This document shows positions 45,066 to 53,109 of a stretch of DNA of 64,000 bases, piece by piece (positions within the stretch are counted from its first letter, which is position 1; the number at the start of each line of letters is the position of its first letter). The position numbers and the translations under genes were made by a program. The notes under the pieces were generated by a model. It did no database searches. It was given only the letters and a program-made list of their open reading frames with translations, and had not been told where the DNA came from. The stretch lies in contig NZ_PQSU01000009.1 in assembly GCF_002920615.1 (NCBI RefSeq), positions 204,901-268,900 on the forward strand, given 5' to 3'. The DNA comes from Streptomyces sp. Ru62 (lineage in GTDB: Bacteria > Actinomycetota > Actinomycetes > Streptomycetales > Streptomycetaceae).

Positions 45066-46901
45066 CTAGGTTCCGTATCGGCGTTGGCGGTTCCCGTATT
45101 CGGTGATGGCCTGCCACAGGTCGCGGCGGTCGGCGTCCGGCCAGTAGCCGGACGTGAAGTACAGCTCGGCATACGTGGACTGCCAGGGCAGGAAGTTGGA
45201 GGTGCGCTGCTCGCCTCCGGTGCGCCACAGCAGGTCGACGTCGGGCAGGTCGGTGAGAGCGAGGTGACGTGCGAAGTCGTCCTCGCCGACGAGGTCGGGG
45301 TCGAGGTCGCCGGCCCGCGCCGCGCGGGCGAGGGAGGCGGCTGCGCGGGTGATCTCGTCCCGGCCGCCATAGTTGAAGCAGAGGGTGCAGGTCAGGCCGG
45401 TGCGAGTGCGGGTGGCGGCCTCCTTCTGCCGCAGGGACTCGACGAGGTCCGTCGGCAGTTTCTCGGGGTTGCCGGACCAGCGCAGGCGTACGTCCAGGTC
45501 GCGGAAGGGGTCGTCGTCCAGTTCCTCGCGCAGGGTGCTCATGATGCGCTCGACCTCCTCCGTGTCACGCCGCCAGTTCTCGGTGGAGAACGCGTACACG
45601 GTGAGGTGGCGGAGGCCGATCTCCAAAGCGCCGTAGACCATCTCGCGCAGGGCGGCGGCGCCGGCGCGATGACCCTCGGACCGGGGCAGGGCGCGGTGTT
45701 CGGACCAGCGGCCGTTGCCGTCCATGACGATGGCCACGTGGGCCGGCATCGCTTCGGCCTCGATCCGGGGAGGCCGGCAGCCACTGGGGTGTCTCGGCGG
45801 CTGCTGGAACGTGGTCGTGTCAGGAATCAGGCGGGCTGCCGGGCAGGGTTGGGTCGCTGCGCGCCTTTGCCGGGGGTCGGGAGGTGTCAGCGGTGTCAGG
45901 CTCCATACCAGAGCCGCCCGGAGGCGAGCGGGAAGGAAGATGCGCGCACGTGTCAGGTGTGAGGGACGCGGCTGGGAGCGGAGCAGGGCGGGGCCGGCCG
46001 CCTCGACCGCGTCGAGCAGGGCGAGCAGGAGACTGATCAGCGCCTTGCCGGCGATGGCGGTGCCCGGGTGCATGCCGTGGGTCAGGTGGGGCTGGTTCAC
46101 CCAGCGGCGGGCGATGGACGTCAGCTCGGTGACCAGGGCCGCGGCGGCCGGACTCCATCGGCCGTGCAGCAGGTCGTCCTCGGCTCCGGGGAACTGGTTC
46201 AGGATCTCGTCCGGCAGAAGGAGCTTGTCCTCGCCCTGGTCGGTGTGCAGGTCGGTGAGGGTGTCGACGAGCCGGATGCCGTCGTTGAGCTGCTGGTAGC
46301 TCTCCAGCCGGTCCAGGCGGAAGACCACCGGCACACCCGCCTGCCCGAGCAGGAGGCGAACCGTGTCGAACATGGGGACGATGTGGCCACGGCTCCAGGC
46401 CCGCCACTGGGCCCAGTCATCGAAATGCCGGTGGTCGATGTCGTTACGCGACACGAATACAGCGTTGCGGAAGTCGGAGAGATCGATATGCCAGCGTGCG
46501 GCCGTGTCCACCAGAGCACGGCGAACCGGGTCGGTGCTGGTCCCGGCGGCCATGTCGGTCTCCAGCGCGGCCATCCACGCGTCGGCACGGGTGGCCCGTT
46601 CTGCTGGTGTCGCATCCCGGTCGTCGATCAGGTCGTCGACGACCGTCAGTCCCGCCCAGACGGCCCAGTATGCCGGGTGCAGCACGGGGGGCAGCAGGCG
46701 CAGGACGGCGTACGCTCCGGGGTCCTGACTGCGTGTGATGCGGCGGCACAGGCGATAAGCGGCCCGCAGGTCGGTCTCGGCGCCGGCGCCTGGGAGGGGT
46801 GCGGGCCACTGGGCGACCGGGCTGTCCTGCGGTGCACCGGCCGGCGGCCGACGCCCACGTAGGAACCGACGGAAGCGTGCACGATCCTGGGGGGTGTCCA
46901 T
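45066..46901 (-). CDS. Fusion: squalene/phytoene synthase-like domain plus cis-prenyltransferase (UppS-like)
   Basis: A continuous 611-residue frame. Residues 45-310 are a trans-isoprenoid (SQS/PSY) fold with two Asp motifs, DDLIDD (89-94) and DTLTDLHTDQGED (213-225, with LLLPDE after it), as in phytoene and squalene synthases. A Pro/Arg-rich linker (about 315-384) follows. Residues 385-611 are a whole cis-prenyltransferase: MDGNGRW (catalytic Asp), EGHRAGA, FSTENWRR and RTGGEQRTSNFLPWQSTYAELYF. I checked that no stop separates the two. ATG 46901 has GGAG five bases upstream. ATG 45749 (GAGG eight bases upstream) could also start the second domain alone. It would make and then couple or cyclise prenyl diphosphates. 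Product unknown. Confidence 0.85.
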   Translation of the reverse strand: MDTPQDRARFRRFLRGRRPPAGAPQDSPVAQWPAPLPGAGAETDLRAAYRLCRRITRSQDPGAYAVLRLLPPVLHPAYWAVWAGLTVVDDLIDDRDATPAERATRADAWMAALETDMAAGTSTDPVRRALVDTAARWHIDLSDFRNAVFVSRNDIDHRHFDDWAQWRAWSRGHIVPMFDTVRLLLGQAGVPVVFRLDRLESYQQLNDGIRLVDTLTDLHTDQGEDKLLLPDEILNQFPGAEDDLLHGRWSPAAAALVTELTSIARRWVNQPHLTHGMHPGTAIAGKALISLLLALLDAVEAAGPALLRSQPRPSHLTRARIFLPARLRAALVWSLTPLTPPDPRQRRAATQPCPAARLIPDTTTFQQPPRHPSGCRPPRIEAEAMPAHVAIVMDGNGRWSEHRALPRSEGHRAGAAALREMVYGALEIGLRHLTVYAFSTENWRRDTEEVERIMSTLREELDDDPFRDLDVRLRWSGNPEKLPTDLVESLRQKEAATRTRTGLTCTLCFNYGGRDEITRAAASLARAARAGDLDPDLVGEDDFARHLALTDLPDVDLLWRTGGEQRTSNFLPWQSTYAELYFTSGYWPDADRRDLWQAITEYGNRQRRYGT

Positions 46902-46963
46902 GAGGGCTCCACGAGGCAGCAGAGGGGGCCTGAAGGTTGACGGGCGCGGGTGCTGCGGGAGGT

Positions 46964-47809
46964 TCAGCCCGCCGCCGTCGGGTCCGCGTTCACCGACTCC
47001 TGGTCCCGAGCGGTTCGGCGGGGCCCCGGCACGAAGGGGCGGGCTGCCGGGGGAAGGGCGTTGCGCGTCCGGCGGTGGAAGGCGAGGAGACCGGCCAGCG
47101 CGGCGGCCGCGAACCAGACCAGCTGGATGGCCACGTGCCCCGGCACGTCGGCGGTCGAGAAGCCCGCGGCGGTACTGGCCTGCATCGCGCCGTAGGAGGG
47201 CAGGAAGCGGGTGACGGGGCTGTCGCTCCCGGAGCTGGAAACGGGGTTCTGCAGGCCGAGGTCGATGATGCTCGTCATCAAGATGGCGAACATGCCCTCG
47301 ACCTCCCTGCGCATCACCGCACCGAAAGCGACGCCGAGGACGCCGTAGGTCATGGCGGCGCTGAACAGCGCGACGGCGAGCAGGACCGGCTGGCGCGGTG
47401 TCCAGATCAGACAGGTGACGGCAGTGGCGTAGGCGGACACAGCGGCGGAGGCCACGGCGAGCGCGGCGACCTTCGCCAGGACGAGATGGGTCCGGGGGTA
47501 GCCGGCCATGGCCAGGCGGCGGTCGAAGTCGTGGCCGGCGAACGTGGCCGCGAACATCATGAACCCGGTGATCAGGGTGACGGCGTTGAGCGCACCGCTG
47601 ATTTCGGTGATCTCGTTCCCCCGCGGGGCCAGCACCTGCCCGGTGGCCCGGAGTCTCATCCGGGCCGGGGAATCGGGCATGACCAGGTACGCCAGCATCG
47701 TCCACAGCGGGATGAACACGGCGACCAGCACCATCGCAAACCGATTGCGTACGTGTTCGGTCAGCGCGTACCGGGTCGCGGTGGCGAACAGTCCCAGGTG
47801 CCGTTTCAC
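46964..47809 (-). CDS. ABC transporter permease (ABC-2 type)
   Basis: A 281-residue membrane protein with about six hydrophobic segments (for example MVLVAVFIPLWTMLAYLV, LNAVTLITGFMMFAATFAG and VLLAVALFSAAMTYGVLGVAFGAV). It has the ABC-2 exporter layout and a polar tail. GTG 47809 overlaps the ATPase stop (GTGA), so it forms a transporter with that gene. The prenyl-enzyme fusion starts 62 bp after its stop, so export of a lipid or terpenoid is plausible but not shown. Confidence 0.88.
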   Translation of the reverse strand: MKRHLGLFATATRYALTEHVRNRFAMVLVAVFIPLWTMLAYLVMPDSPARMRLRATGQVLAPRGNEITEISGALNAVTLITGFMMFAATFAGHDFDRRLAMAGYPRTHLVLAKVAALAVASAAVSAYATAVTCLIWTPRQPVLLAVALFSAAMTYGVLGVAFGAVMRREVEGMFAILMTSIIDLGLQNPVSSSGSDSPVTRFLPSYGAMQASTAAGFSTADVPGHVAIQLVWFAAAALAGLLAFHRRTRNALPPAARPFVPGPRRTARDQESVNADPTAAG

Positions 47810-48408
47810 GCGGCACCCGCCGCCGGCCGGAGCGTCCCGTCGTTCAGCTGCCACAGTTCGTCCAGCCGTTCGGCGTCATAGGCGAGGTGCGAGACGACCA
47901 GGACCGAGCGGCCGGCGTCCCGCAGCCGGGCCGCCAGGTCCCAGAAGCGCTGGTAGGTGTCCCAGTCGAACCCCTGGTAGGGCTCGTCCAGCAGCAGGAC
48001 CTGCGGGTCGTGCATCAGGGCCAGGGTCAGGTTCAGCTTCTGCCGCGTCCCGCCACTGAGGACCGCGGCACGTACGTCGGCGTACTCGGCGAATCCCAGG
48101 ATCTCCATCGCCTCCTCGGCGTGGCGCAGGTCGGCCAGGCCGAAGGCGGTCCTGAAGAACTCCAGGTGCTGCCGGACGGTGAAGGCACCGTTGAGGACGG
48201 GGTGTTGCGGGCAGTACCCGAACCGGCCGGTGTGACGGACGGCGCCGCGAGAAGGGCGCAACTCACCCGAGAGGATCTTCAGCAGTGTGGACTTGCCCGC
48301 CCCGTTCTCCCCGACGATCCCGACCAGCGCACCGGCGCACAGGTCGAAGTCGACCCCGCGCAGTACCGTTCGCCGACGGTACGAGTGATGCACGTTCCTG
48401 ACCTTCAC
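47806..48408 (-). CDS. ABC transporter ATP-binding protein
   Basis: A compact 200-residue ATPase. Walker A is GENGAGKST, the Q-loop is in YCPQHPVL, the signature is a variant LSGGTRQKLN, Walker B is VLLLDEPYQG and the switch His is in VVSHLAYD. The group is that of ABC-2 exporters (antibiotic or lipid efflux). The start is uncertain: GTG 48408 with GGAGG only three bases away begins the fold (VKVRNVHHSYRR). In-frame earlier GTGs would add up to 28 residues. It overlaps the permease gene by four bases. Confidence 0.9.
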   Translation of the reverse strand: MKVRNVHHSYRRRTVLRGVDFDLCAGALVGIVGENGAGKSTLLKILSGELRPSRGAVRHTGRFGYCPQHPVLNGAFTVRQHLEFFRTAFGLADLRHAEEAMEILGFAEYADVRAAVLSGGTRQKLNLTLALMHDPQVLLLDEPYQGFDWDTYQRFWDLAARLRDAGRSVLVVSHLAYDAERLDELWQLNDGTLRPAAGAA

Positions 48409-48704
48409 GCCCCTCCAGGCAAGTCGGTTGTGTGATCCCGTGCCGCACCGGCCAGGTGGCACCACCAGGACGGTAACAAGCCGACGCAGCAAGCGAGTTG
48501 ACGCCGTTCACTCGGGCGACACACAGACCGTACAGTCGACGAAATGATGGTTGAGGTGCCGGTACGTTAATCCCCTCGATCGGGTGACAGTCGAGTCCGG
48601 CCTTCGGTACGGCGGCCACACCACCGCCCTCGCCCTGTGGGCGGACACGTACACGCACCGGTCGCTGTCACCGGCCGTGAGCGGGCCGTCCGAGAGACGG
48701 ACGA

Positions 48705-49718
48705 TCACTGAGCGACCGTGAGCACGATCTTGCCCTGGATGTGCCCTCGGGCGGCGCGTTCGTGCGCTGCTCGGGCATCCGCCAGAGCGAAGGTGCTGTC
48801 GATCGCGACGCGCACCGTGCCCGCGTCGAGCAGGCGCCCCAGTTCGGCAAGCTGCGCGCCGTTCGAGCGGACCTGTGCGCTGGAGACCGTGACACCCAGC
48901 TTCTCGGTCTCCTCTTCGTCGAAGTCCCCGGGGAGCACGGGGAACTGGGCGCCGCCGCGCTTGAGTGTGCGCAGGAATCGCCGGCTGCGGGGGCCGCCGA
49001 CGGTGTCCAGAACGAGGTCGACGTCGTGCACGAGTTCCTCGGGGCGACTCTTGGTGTAGTCGATGAACCGGTCGGCGCCGAGTTCCCGCAGGAACGATTC
49101 ATGTGCGCCCGACGCCACCGCGATGACCCGTGCGCCCTTCCACTTCGCCAGCTGTAGCGCGAAGTGCCCCACACCGCCCGCGGCGCCGTTGACGAGCACC
49201 GTCGTGCCGGCGTCGAGTGCCGTCGGGCGGTGCGGTGCGTCCTGGAAGGGCGAGGGGTGATCATGTCCCAGGTCGATCAGGAACTGCCACGCCGTCAGCC
49301 CGGCCATGGGCGCCCCGGCGGCGTGCACGTGGTCGATGCCGGCCGGCTTGCGCGCGAGGTCCGATGCGGGCGCGGCCACGTACTCGGCGTAGGCGCTGCC
49401 GCGGAAGCTGGGGAAGCGCAGGAGACCGAAGACTTCGTCACCTACGGCGAAACGGTCCACGTCCGCGGCGACGGCCTCGACGACGCCCGACACATCCGTC
49501 CCGGGAATCACCGGCAGACTGACCGTCGATTCCGTCTCCCCGGGCATTTCGGTCAGCCCGCCGCGCAGGTACCAGTCGGGAGGATTGACGCCGGCCGCGT
49601 GGACGCGGACCAGCACTTCGCCGGGCCCCGGTTCGGGGATCGGGACCTCGTCGTAGCGCAGGACCTCAGGGCCGCCGTGCTCGTGGAGCCGGACGGCCCT
49701 CATCGTGTGTGTAGGCAT
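48705..49718 (-). CDS. NADPH:quinone oxidoreductase-like (zinc-free MDR)
   Basis: A 337-residue medium-chain reductase. The N-terminal GroES-like domain contains VHAAGVNPPDWYLRGG and PGTDVSGVV. The cofactor domain has VLVNGAAGGVGHFALQLAK (AAGGVG), near residue 175. The zinc ligands of alcohol dehydrogenases are absent, as expected for quinone reductases. ATG 49718 follows AGGAG by six bases. It is divergent from a TetR gene across a three-box operator that almost touches both starts, so it is probably repressed by that TetR and induced by quinones or related electrophiles. Confidence 0.92.
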   Translation of the reverse strand: MPTHTMRAVRLHEHGGPEVLRYDEVPIPEPGPGEVLVRVHAAGVNPPDWYLRGGLTEMPGETESTVSLPVIPGTDVSGVVEAVAADVDRFAVGDEVFGLLRFPSFRGSAYAEYVAAPASDLARKPAGIDHVHAAGAPMAGLTAWQFLIDLGHDHPSPFQDAPHRPTALDAGTTVLVNGAAGGVGHFALQLAKWKGARVIAVASGAHESFLRELGADRFIDYTKSRPEELVHDVDLVLDTVGGPRSRRFLRTLKRGGAQFPVLPGDFDEEETEKLGVTVSSAQVRSNGAQLAELGRLLDAGTVRVAIDSTFALADARAAHERAARGHIQGKIVLTVAQ

Positions 49719-49751
49719 CGTTTTCTCCTGCCCGCGCTGCGGGGATACGCT

Positions 49752-49814
49752 ATTCGGATCAGCGGTCCACATAACCGGACCACTGATCCGAATATATGGA
49801 CCACTGATCCGGAT
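49752..49814. promoter_or_regulatory. Three-box TetR operator
   Basis: Box 1 ATTCGGATCAGCGGTCC (49752-49768) and box 2 GGACCACTGATCCGAAT (49777-49793) form a 17-bp-arm inverted repeat with one mismatch. Box 3 GGACCACTGATCCGGAT (49798-49814) repeats box 2 exactly 21 bp later. The array fills the gap between the divergent reductase and TetR genes. Confidence 0.8.
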
Positions 49815-49829
49815 AGTCAAGAGGGACAG

Positions 49830-50396
49830 ATGCGGGCCGACGCCAGGAAGAACCGCGACCACCTGCTCGCGACAGCGGGCACCGCCATCGCCGAACATGG
49901 CGTCGACGTGTCACTGCGCGACATCGCCCGCCGGGCCGATGTCGGGCTCGCGACGCTGCTGCGGCACTTCCCGACGCGCGAGGCGCTGCTCGATGCGCTG
50001 CTGCGCGCGAGCTTCGAGGAACTGACGGCGAAGGCGGGCGAACTGGAGGTGTCGAACTCGCCCGAAGACGCTCTGGTCGCGTGGCTGCGCGACTGCGTCG
50101 CGTGGACGACCGAGTACCGCGGTGTGACCGTGCTGATGGCAGCCGCCATCGAGGACACCGAATCCGCACTCCACACGTCATGCGTCACTCTGCGAGCGGC
50201 CGGGGCACGGCTCCTGGCCCGCGCCCAGGCCGCGGGCGCGGCGCGCACCGACATCGATGGCGCCGATCTGTTCGCACTGGTGGCGGCGCTCGCGTGGCTC
50301 GGCGACCAACCCTCGCTCGCACCACAGGCGGACCACCTCTTCGAGGTTGTCGCGAACGCGATCGTGACGAGACCAGCGAGGACCGGCGCCGAGTGA
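49830..50396 (+). CDS. TetR-family transcriptional regulator
   Basis: A 188-residue repressor. The N-terminal helix-turn-helix reads RDHLLATAGTAIAEHGVDVSLRDIARRADVGLATLLRHFPTREALLDALL. The C-terminal half is an all-helical ligand and dimer domain. ATG 49830 follows GAGGGACAG closely, and the third operator box ends 16 bp before it. Autoregulation together with control of the divergent quinone reductase is the simple reading. Confidence 0.92.
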   Translation: MRADARKNRDHLLATAGTAIAEHGVDVSLRDIARRADVGLATLLRHFPTREALLDALLRASFEELTAKAGELEVSNSPEDALVAWLRDCVAWTTEYRGVTVLMAAAIEDTESALHTSCVTLRAAGARLLARAQAAGAARTDIDGADLFALVAALAWLGDQPSLAPQADHLFEVVANAIVTRPARTGAE

Positions 50397-50426
50397 ACGG
50401 CACCACCGGGTTTCCGGTCAGGCCGC

Positions 50427-50756
50427 TCAGCGGGCGAAGACGGTACTGGCCAGAGCCACGTGGACGACTGTGCCGCCGAGGATGCTCAGCAGCGCGTTGC
50501 GGCGCCACAGGTGCAGGCCGACGGTGACGGCCAGGGCGGCCAGCGGGGCGGAGGAGCGGGTGTGGGTGAGGGGGAGGTCGCGCAGGCAGTAGACGACCAG
50601 GATCAGCATGACGCCGGCGGGCATGCGGGTGCTGAGGTACCGCACGGTCGCGCTGTTGCGCAGGGCCATGAGTGCGGCGAACGGCAGGGCGCGCAGGGCC
50701 CAGGTGACGGCGGCGGCGACGAGGACAGCGGCGATGACGTAGGGCGTGTCAGGCAT
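50427..50756 (-). CDS. azlD: AzlD-family branched-chain amino acid exporter subunit
   Basis: A 109-residue membrane protein with three to four hydrophobic helices. VTWALRALPFAALMALR and LSTRMPAGVMLILVVYCLRDLP are typical AzlD sequences. With AzlC it forms an LIV-E-type exporter of branched-chain amino acids or their analogues. It overlaps the azlC gene by eight bases and is transcribed after it. Confidence 0.92.
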   Translation of the reverse strand: MPDTPYVIAAVLVAAAVTWALRALPFAALMALRNSATVRYLSTRMPAGVMLILVVYCLRDLPLTHTRSSAPLAALAVTVGLHLWRRNALLSILGGTVVHVALASTVFAR

Positions 50757-51501
50757 GGCTCGGTTTCCTGCGGGTGGTGAGGCGGCGGGTCAGGAGGCCG
50801 GCGGTGAAGAGGCCGAAGGCGACGAGGAGCATCCGGTCCGGGACGAGGACCCGCGCGGCCAGGGCGCTGAGCAGGGCCAGTGCCGGCGTGGGCAGGTCTC
50901 CGCGCAGGTTCCGTACGGCGTCGAGGGCGAGGACGGCGAACAGGGCGGTCAGGGCGAAGTCCAGGCCGACGACGCCGTCCGGGATGAGGGAGCCGAGCAG
51001 GGCGCCGACGGTGGCGCCGCCCGCCCAGTACAGGTGCAGGAAGAACTGGAGCCACAGGATGCGCGGACCGGGCCAGGCACGGGCCTGCCCGTCGGTGGTC
51101 AGCGCGTACGCCTCATCGCACAGGGCGTAGGTGCTGTAGGCCTTGCCGAGGCGGCCGTTCACGCGGTGCAGGGGGAAGGACAGCGCGTAGAAGACGTGCC
51201 GGACGTTCATCAGGAAGGCGGACAGGGCGATGGCCGCCAGCGGGGCAGCGGCCGTGACCAGTCCGATGAGCAGGAATTCGAACGAGCCGCCGAAGACGAG
51301 TGCTGCGGACAGTCCGGCCCACCACCACGGCAGGTCCGACTGCGTCACCAGCGCACCGAAGGCGAGCCCGAGCGGGAGGAACGCCAGGCCCACGCCGAGG
51401 GAGTCCTGGAACGCCGCACGCGCGTGCGACGGCGCTGGGGACTCGTGGGCATGCGGCGCGGAACGGTGCCGGCCATCGGGAACGGTGGAACTCCTTCGCA
51501 T
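50749..51501 (-). CDS. azlC: AzlC-family branched-chain amino acid permease
   Basis: A 250-residue permease. LGVGLAFLPLGLAFGALVTQSDL, SFEFLLIGLV and FLMNVRHVFYALSF are hallmark AzlC blocks. About six helices are present, with a 30-residue polar N-terminus. ATG 51501 has no clear ribosome site and may be leaderless. The gene is divergent from an Lrp/AsnC regulator, the usual control of azlCD-type exporters. Confidence 0.93.
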   Translation of the reverse strand: MRRSSTVPDGRHRSAPHAHESPAPSHARAAFQDSLGVGLAFLPLGLAFGALVTQSDLPWWWAGLSAALVFGGSFEFLLIGLVTAAAPLAAIALSAFLMNVRHVFYALSFPLHRVNGRLGKAYSTYALCDEAYALTTDGQARAWPGPRILWLQFFLHLYWAGGATVGALLGSLIPDGVVGLDFALTALFAVLALDAVRNLRGDLPTPALALLSALAARVLVPDRMLLVAFGLFTAGLLTRRLTTRRKPSHA

Positions 51502-51563
51502 GCCGCAATTTTAGAAAAGTTCCGACCTTACATGGTTGCTGATTGTGGCGCTAGAGTGGTCTG

Positions 51564-52034
51564 GTGAGCAACGAATTTCACCTCGACGCCACCGATCGCG
51601 AAATTCTGTTTCATCTGCGCCAGGACGGGCGGCTGACCAACGTCGAACTGGCCAGGCGGGTCGGTCTGACCCCGCCGCCCTGCCTGCGCCGGGTCAAGCG
51701 GCTCGAGGAGGCCGGCGTCATCGCCGGGTACCGGGCGGTCATCAACCCCGAGGCGCTGGGCCGCGGCCTGGAGGTCCTGATCGACGTCGAGATCTACGCC
51801 CAGGACCGCAAGAGCTTCGAGGAGTTCGAGGACACCGTTGCCTCCTTTGAGGAGGTCATCGAGTTCCGTCGCATGTACGGGCGCCCCGACTACTTCATCC
51901 GCGTAGCCGTCGCCGACCACGCCGCCTACGAAGCCTTCCTCACGGGCAAACTCAGCGGCCTGCCCGGCGTCCGGCGCATCGAATCCCATCTGACCATGAA
52001 GGACATCAAGACCAGCGACTACGCGCGCCCTTGA
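51564..52034 (+). CDS. Lrp/AsnC-family transcriptional regulator
   Basis: A 156-residue protein. The helix-turn-helix reads LDATDREILFHLRQDGRLTNVELARRVGLTPPPCLRRVKRLEEAGVI. A RAM (ACT-like) amino-acid-binding domain follows, with the loop YGRPDYFIRVAVAD. These proteins sense amino acids such as leucine. It is divergent, 62 bp from azlC, with an AT-rich stretch (AATTTTAGAAAAGTT) between, which is a natural Lrp-type site. GTG 51564 start. Confidence 0.93.
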   Translation: MSNEFHLDATDREILFHLRQDGRLTNVELARRVGLTPPPCLRRVKRLEEAGVIAGYRAVINPEALGRGLEVLIDVEIYAQDRKSFEEFEDTVASFEEVIEFRRMYGRPDYFIRVAVADHAAYEAFLTGKLSGLPGVRRIESHLTMKDIKTSDYARP

Positions 52035-52289
52035 GTTGGCGGCCAGCCAGCTCTGTGCCTGGTGAGACCACCGTGAGGGCGCCCCTGGGTTCCGGTCCTG
52101 GCGCTGGACCGAGGCGGTCGCCTCCGGCCGCCACCGGCGGGCGGTCTGCGGCGCCGAGTGGCGCTCACCTTCTGGACACGGCGGCCCCGGACCGGCGCCT
52201 ACGCCTGGCCCAGCGGTGTGCCGCGGCTGAGTCCTCGGTCTGCGGTGCGGGGCGGGAGGAGCGCTGGGCCACGACGCGCGGCAGGAGGC

Positions 52290-52469
52290 GCGGAGGGCGA
52301 GGGTGATCAGCGGGAGCAGGGTGAGGGCGGCCGTGATCGTACCGGCCGGGGGCGGGCCGGTCCGGCCGAGGGAGGAGTCCAGGGCCGTACCCGTGAGCCA
52401 GGAGCCGGTCGCGATGCCCACGTTGAACGCGGAGGTGCTCAGCGCGGAGTACGCCGCCTTCGGCAACAA
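52290..52469 (-). pseudogene. MFS transporter C-terminal remnant
   Basis: A leftward frame reads AAYSALSTSAFNVGIATGSWLTG then ALDSSLGRTGPPPAGTITAALTLLPL. This is the last two helices of DHA1-type MFS exporters, where SALNTSAFNVGIAxGSWxGG and GPPxVGxxxAAL are typical. Nothing of the first ten helices remains. Confidence 0.65.
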
Positions 52470-52593
52470 GGAGGATCTGTTCGGCTAGGCCCTCGGCCGT
52501 TACCTGCATGGACCGGCCGCGTACGCGGAGACCGCGCTAGCCGCTCCCACGTTCCGGGAACTCGCCGAACGCCTGGTCCTCGGCAGCGTCTAA
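52462..52593 (+). pseudogene. TetR-like gene, N-terminal-side fragment
   Basis: A forward frame reads YAAFGNKEDLFG, a TAG stop, then ALGRYLHGPAAYAETALAAPTFRELAERLVLGSV and a stop. YxxFGNKExLF is the end of the TetR DNA-binding domain, and the following helices match the same subfamily (RYxxGPAAYxxxALxxPTxRExxERLL). The first helices are missing. Confidence 0.6.
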
Positions 52594-52889
52594 CTCACCG
52601 CGGGGTGTTCGAGCTCGGCGTGCGGGGCTCCGGAGGCCGCTTGGACGGCGATGCCGTCGGTGATCGTGTGCAGCAGCCGGGCCAGGGTCGGCGGATCGGA
52701 CCCGGCGGGCAGGTCGTCCATCTGCTCCAGGCGTCGGCGCAGTGCGGTTTCGGCGGCCTTGCGCACTGCGTCGGCGTCCTGCCGGGCGCGCTCGGCACCC
52801 GGGCCGCAGGCGTGGACGCCTTCGTCGCGCGAACGGCTCTCCGACTCCTCCTCGGCGACCACGCCCCGGACCACGGCACCACCCGGCAC
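52590..52889 (-). pseudogene. TetR-like gene, C-terminal fragment in inverted orientation
   Basis: A leftward frame contains ALRRRLEQMDDLPAGSDPP then TLARLLHTITDGIAVQAASGA and AELEHPAV. This matches the ligand-domain end of the TetR subfamily whose N-terminal part lies next to it on the other strand. It suggests an inversion within one former gene. An open frame of about 100 codons remains but has no sensible start. Confidence 0.55.
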
Positions 52890-53078
52890 CCACCGAGGAC
52901 GACCTGACAGCGCACACGGCCACCCGCCGTCGCGACCAGCCCGGTCGGCGCGGTGACGGGGAGGTCGTGCGGGGCCTACCCGGCCGGGGCGCCGCGGAAC
53001 CAGCTGGAGCGGTGCGCCACAGCTCGCCCCACGCGCGGGTCCGAGCCGTCCTCCTCGCCTGCGGGGTGCCCTTCAGCG

Positions 53079-53108
53079 GTGGCGGGGCCGTCCGGTGGGC
53101 CCCGCCAC
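53079..53108. terminator. Perfect 11-bp hairpin after the response regulator gene
   Basis: GTGGCGGGGCC (53079-53089) pairs with GGCCCCGCCAC (53098-53108) around 8 bases. It begins one base past the stop codon of the leftward response regulator gene (53110). Confidence 0.75.
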
Positions 53109-53109
53109 G

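Larger units (their letters stand above)
52035..53078. other. Decayed region, about 1 kb
   Basis: No intact gene. It holds an MFS tail relic (52290-52469, minus) and two halves of a TetR-like gene in opposite orientations (52462-52593 plus, 52590-52889 minus). Confidence 0.55.

Noticed and set aside
47310..47816. Upstream extension of the prenyl-enzyme fusion frame into the permease gene
   Set aside because: The frame stays open but overlaps the conserved ABC permease in another frame; the GGAG-preceded ATG at 46901 and the start of domain similarity fix the real start.
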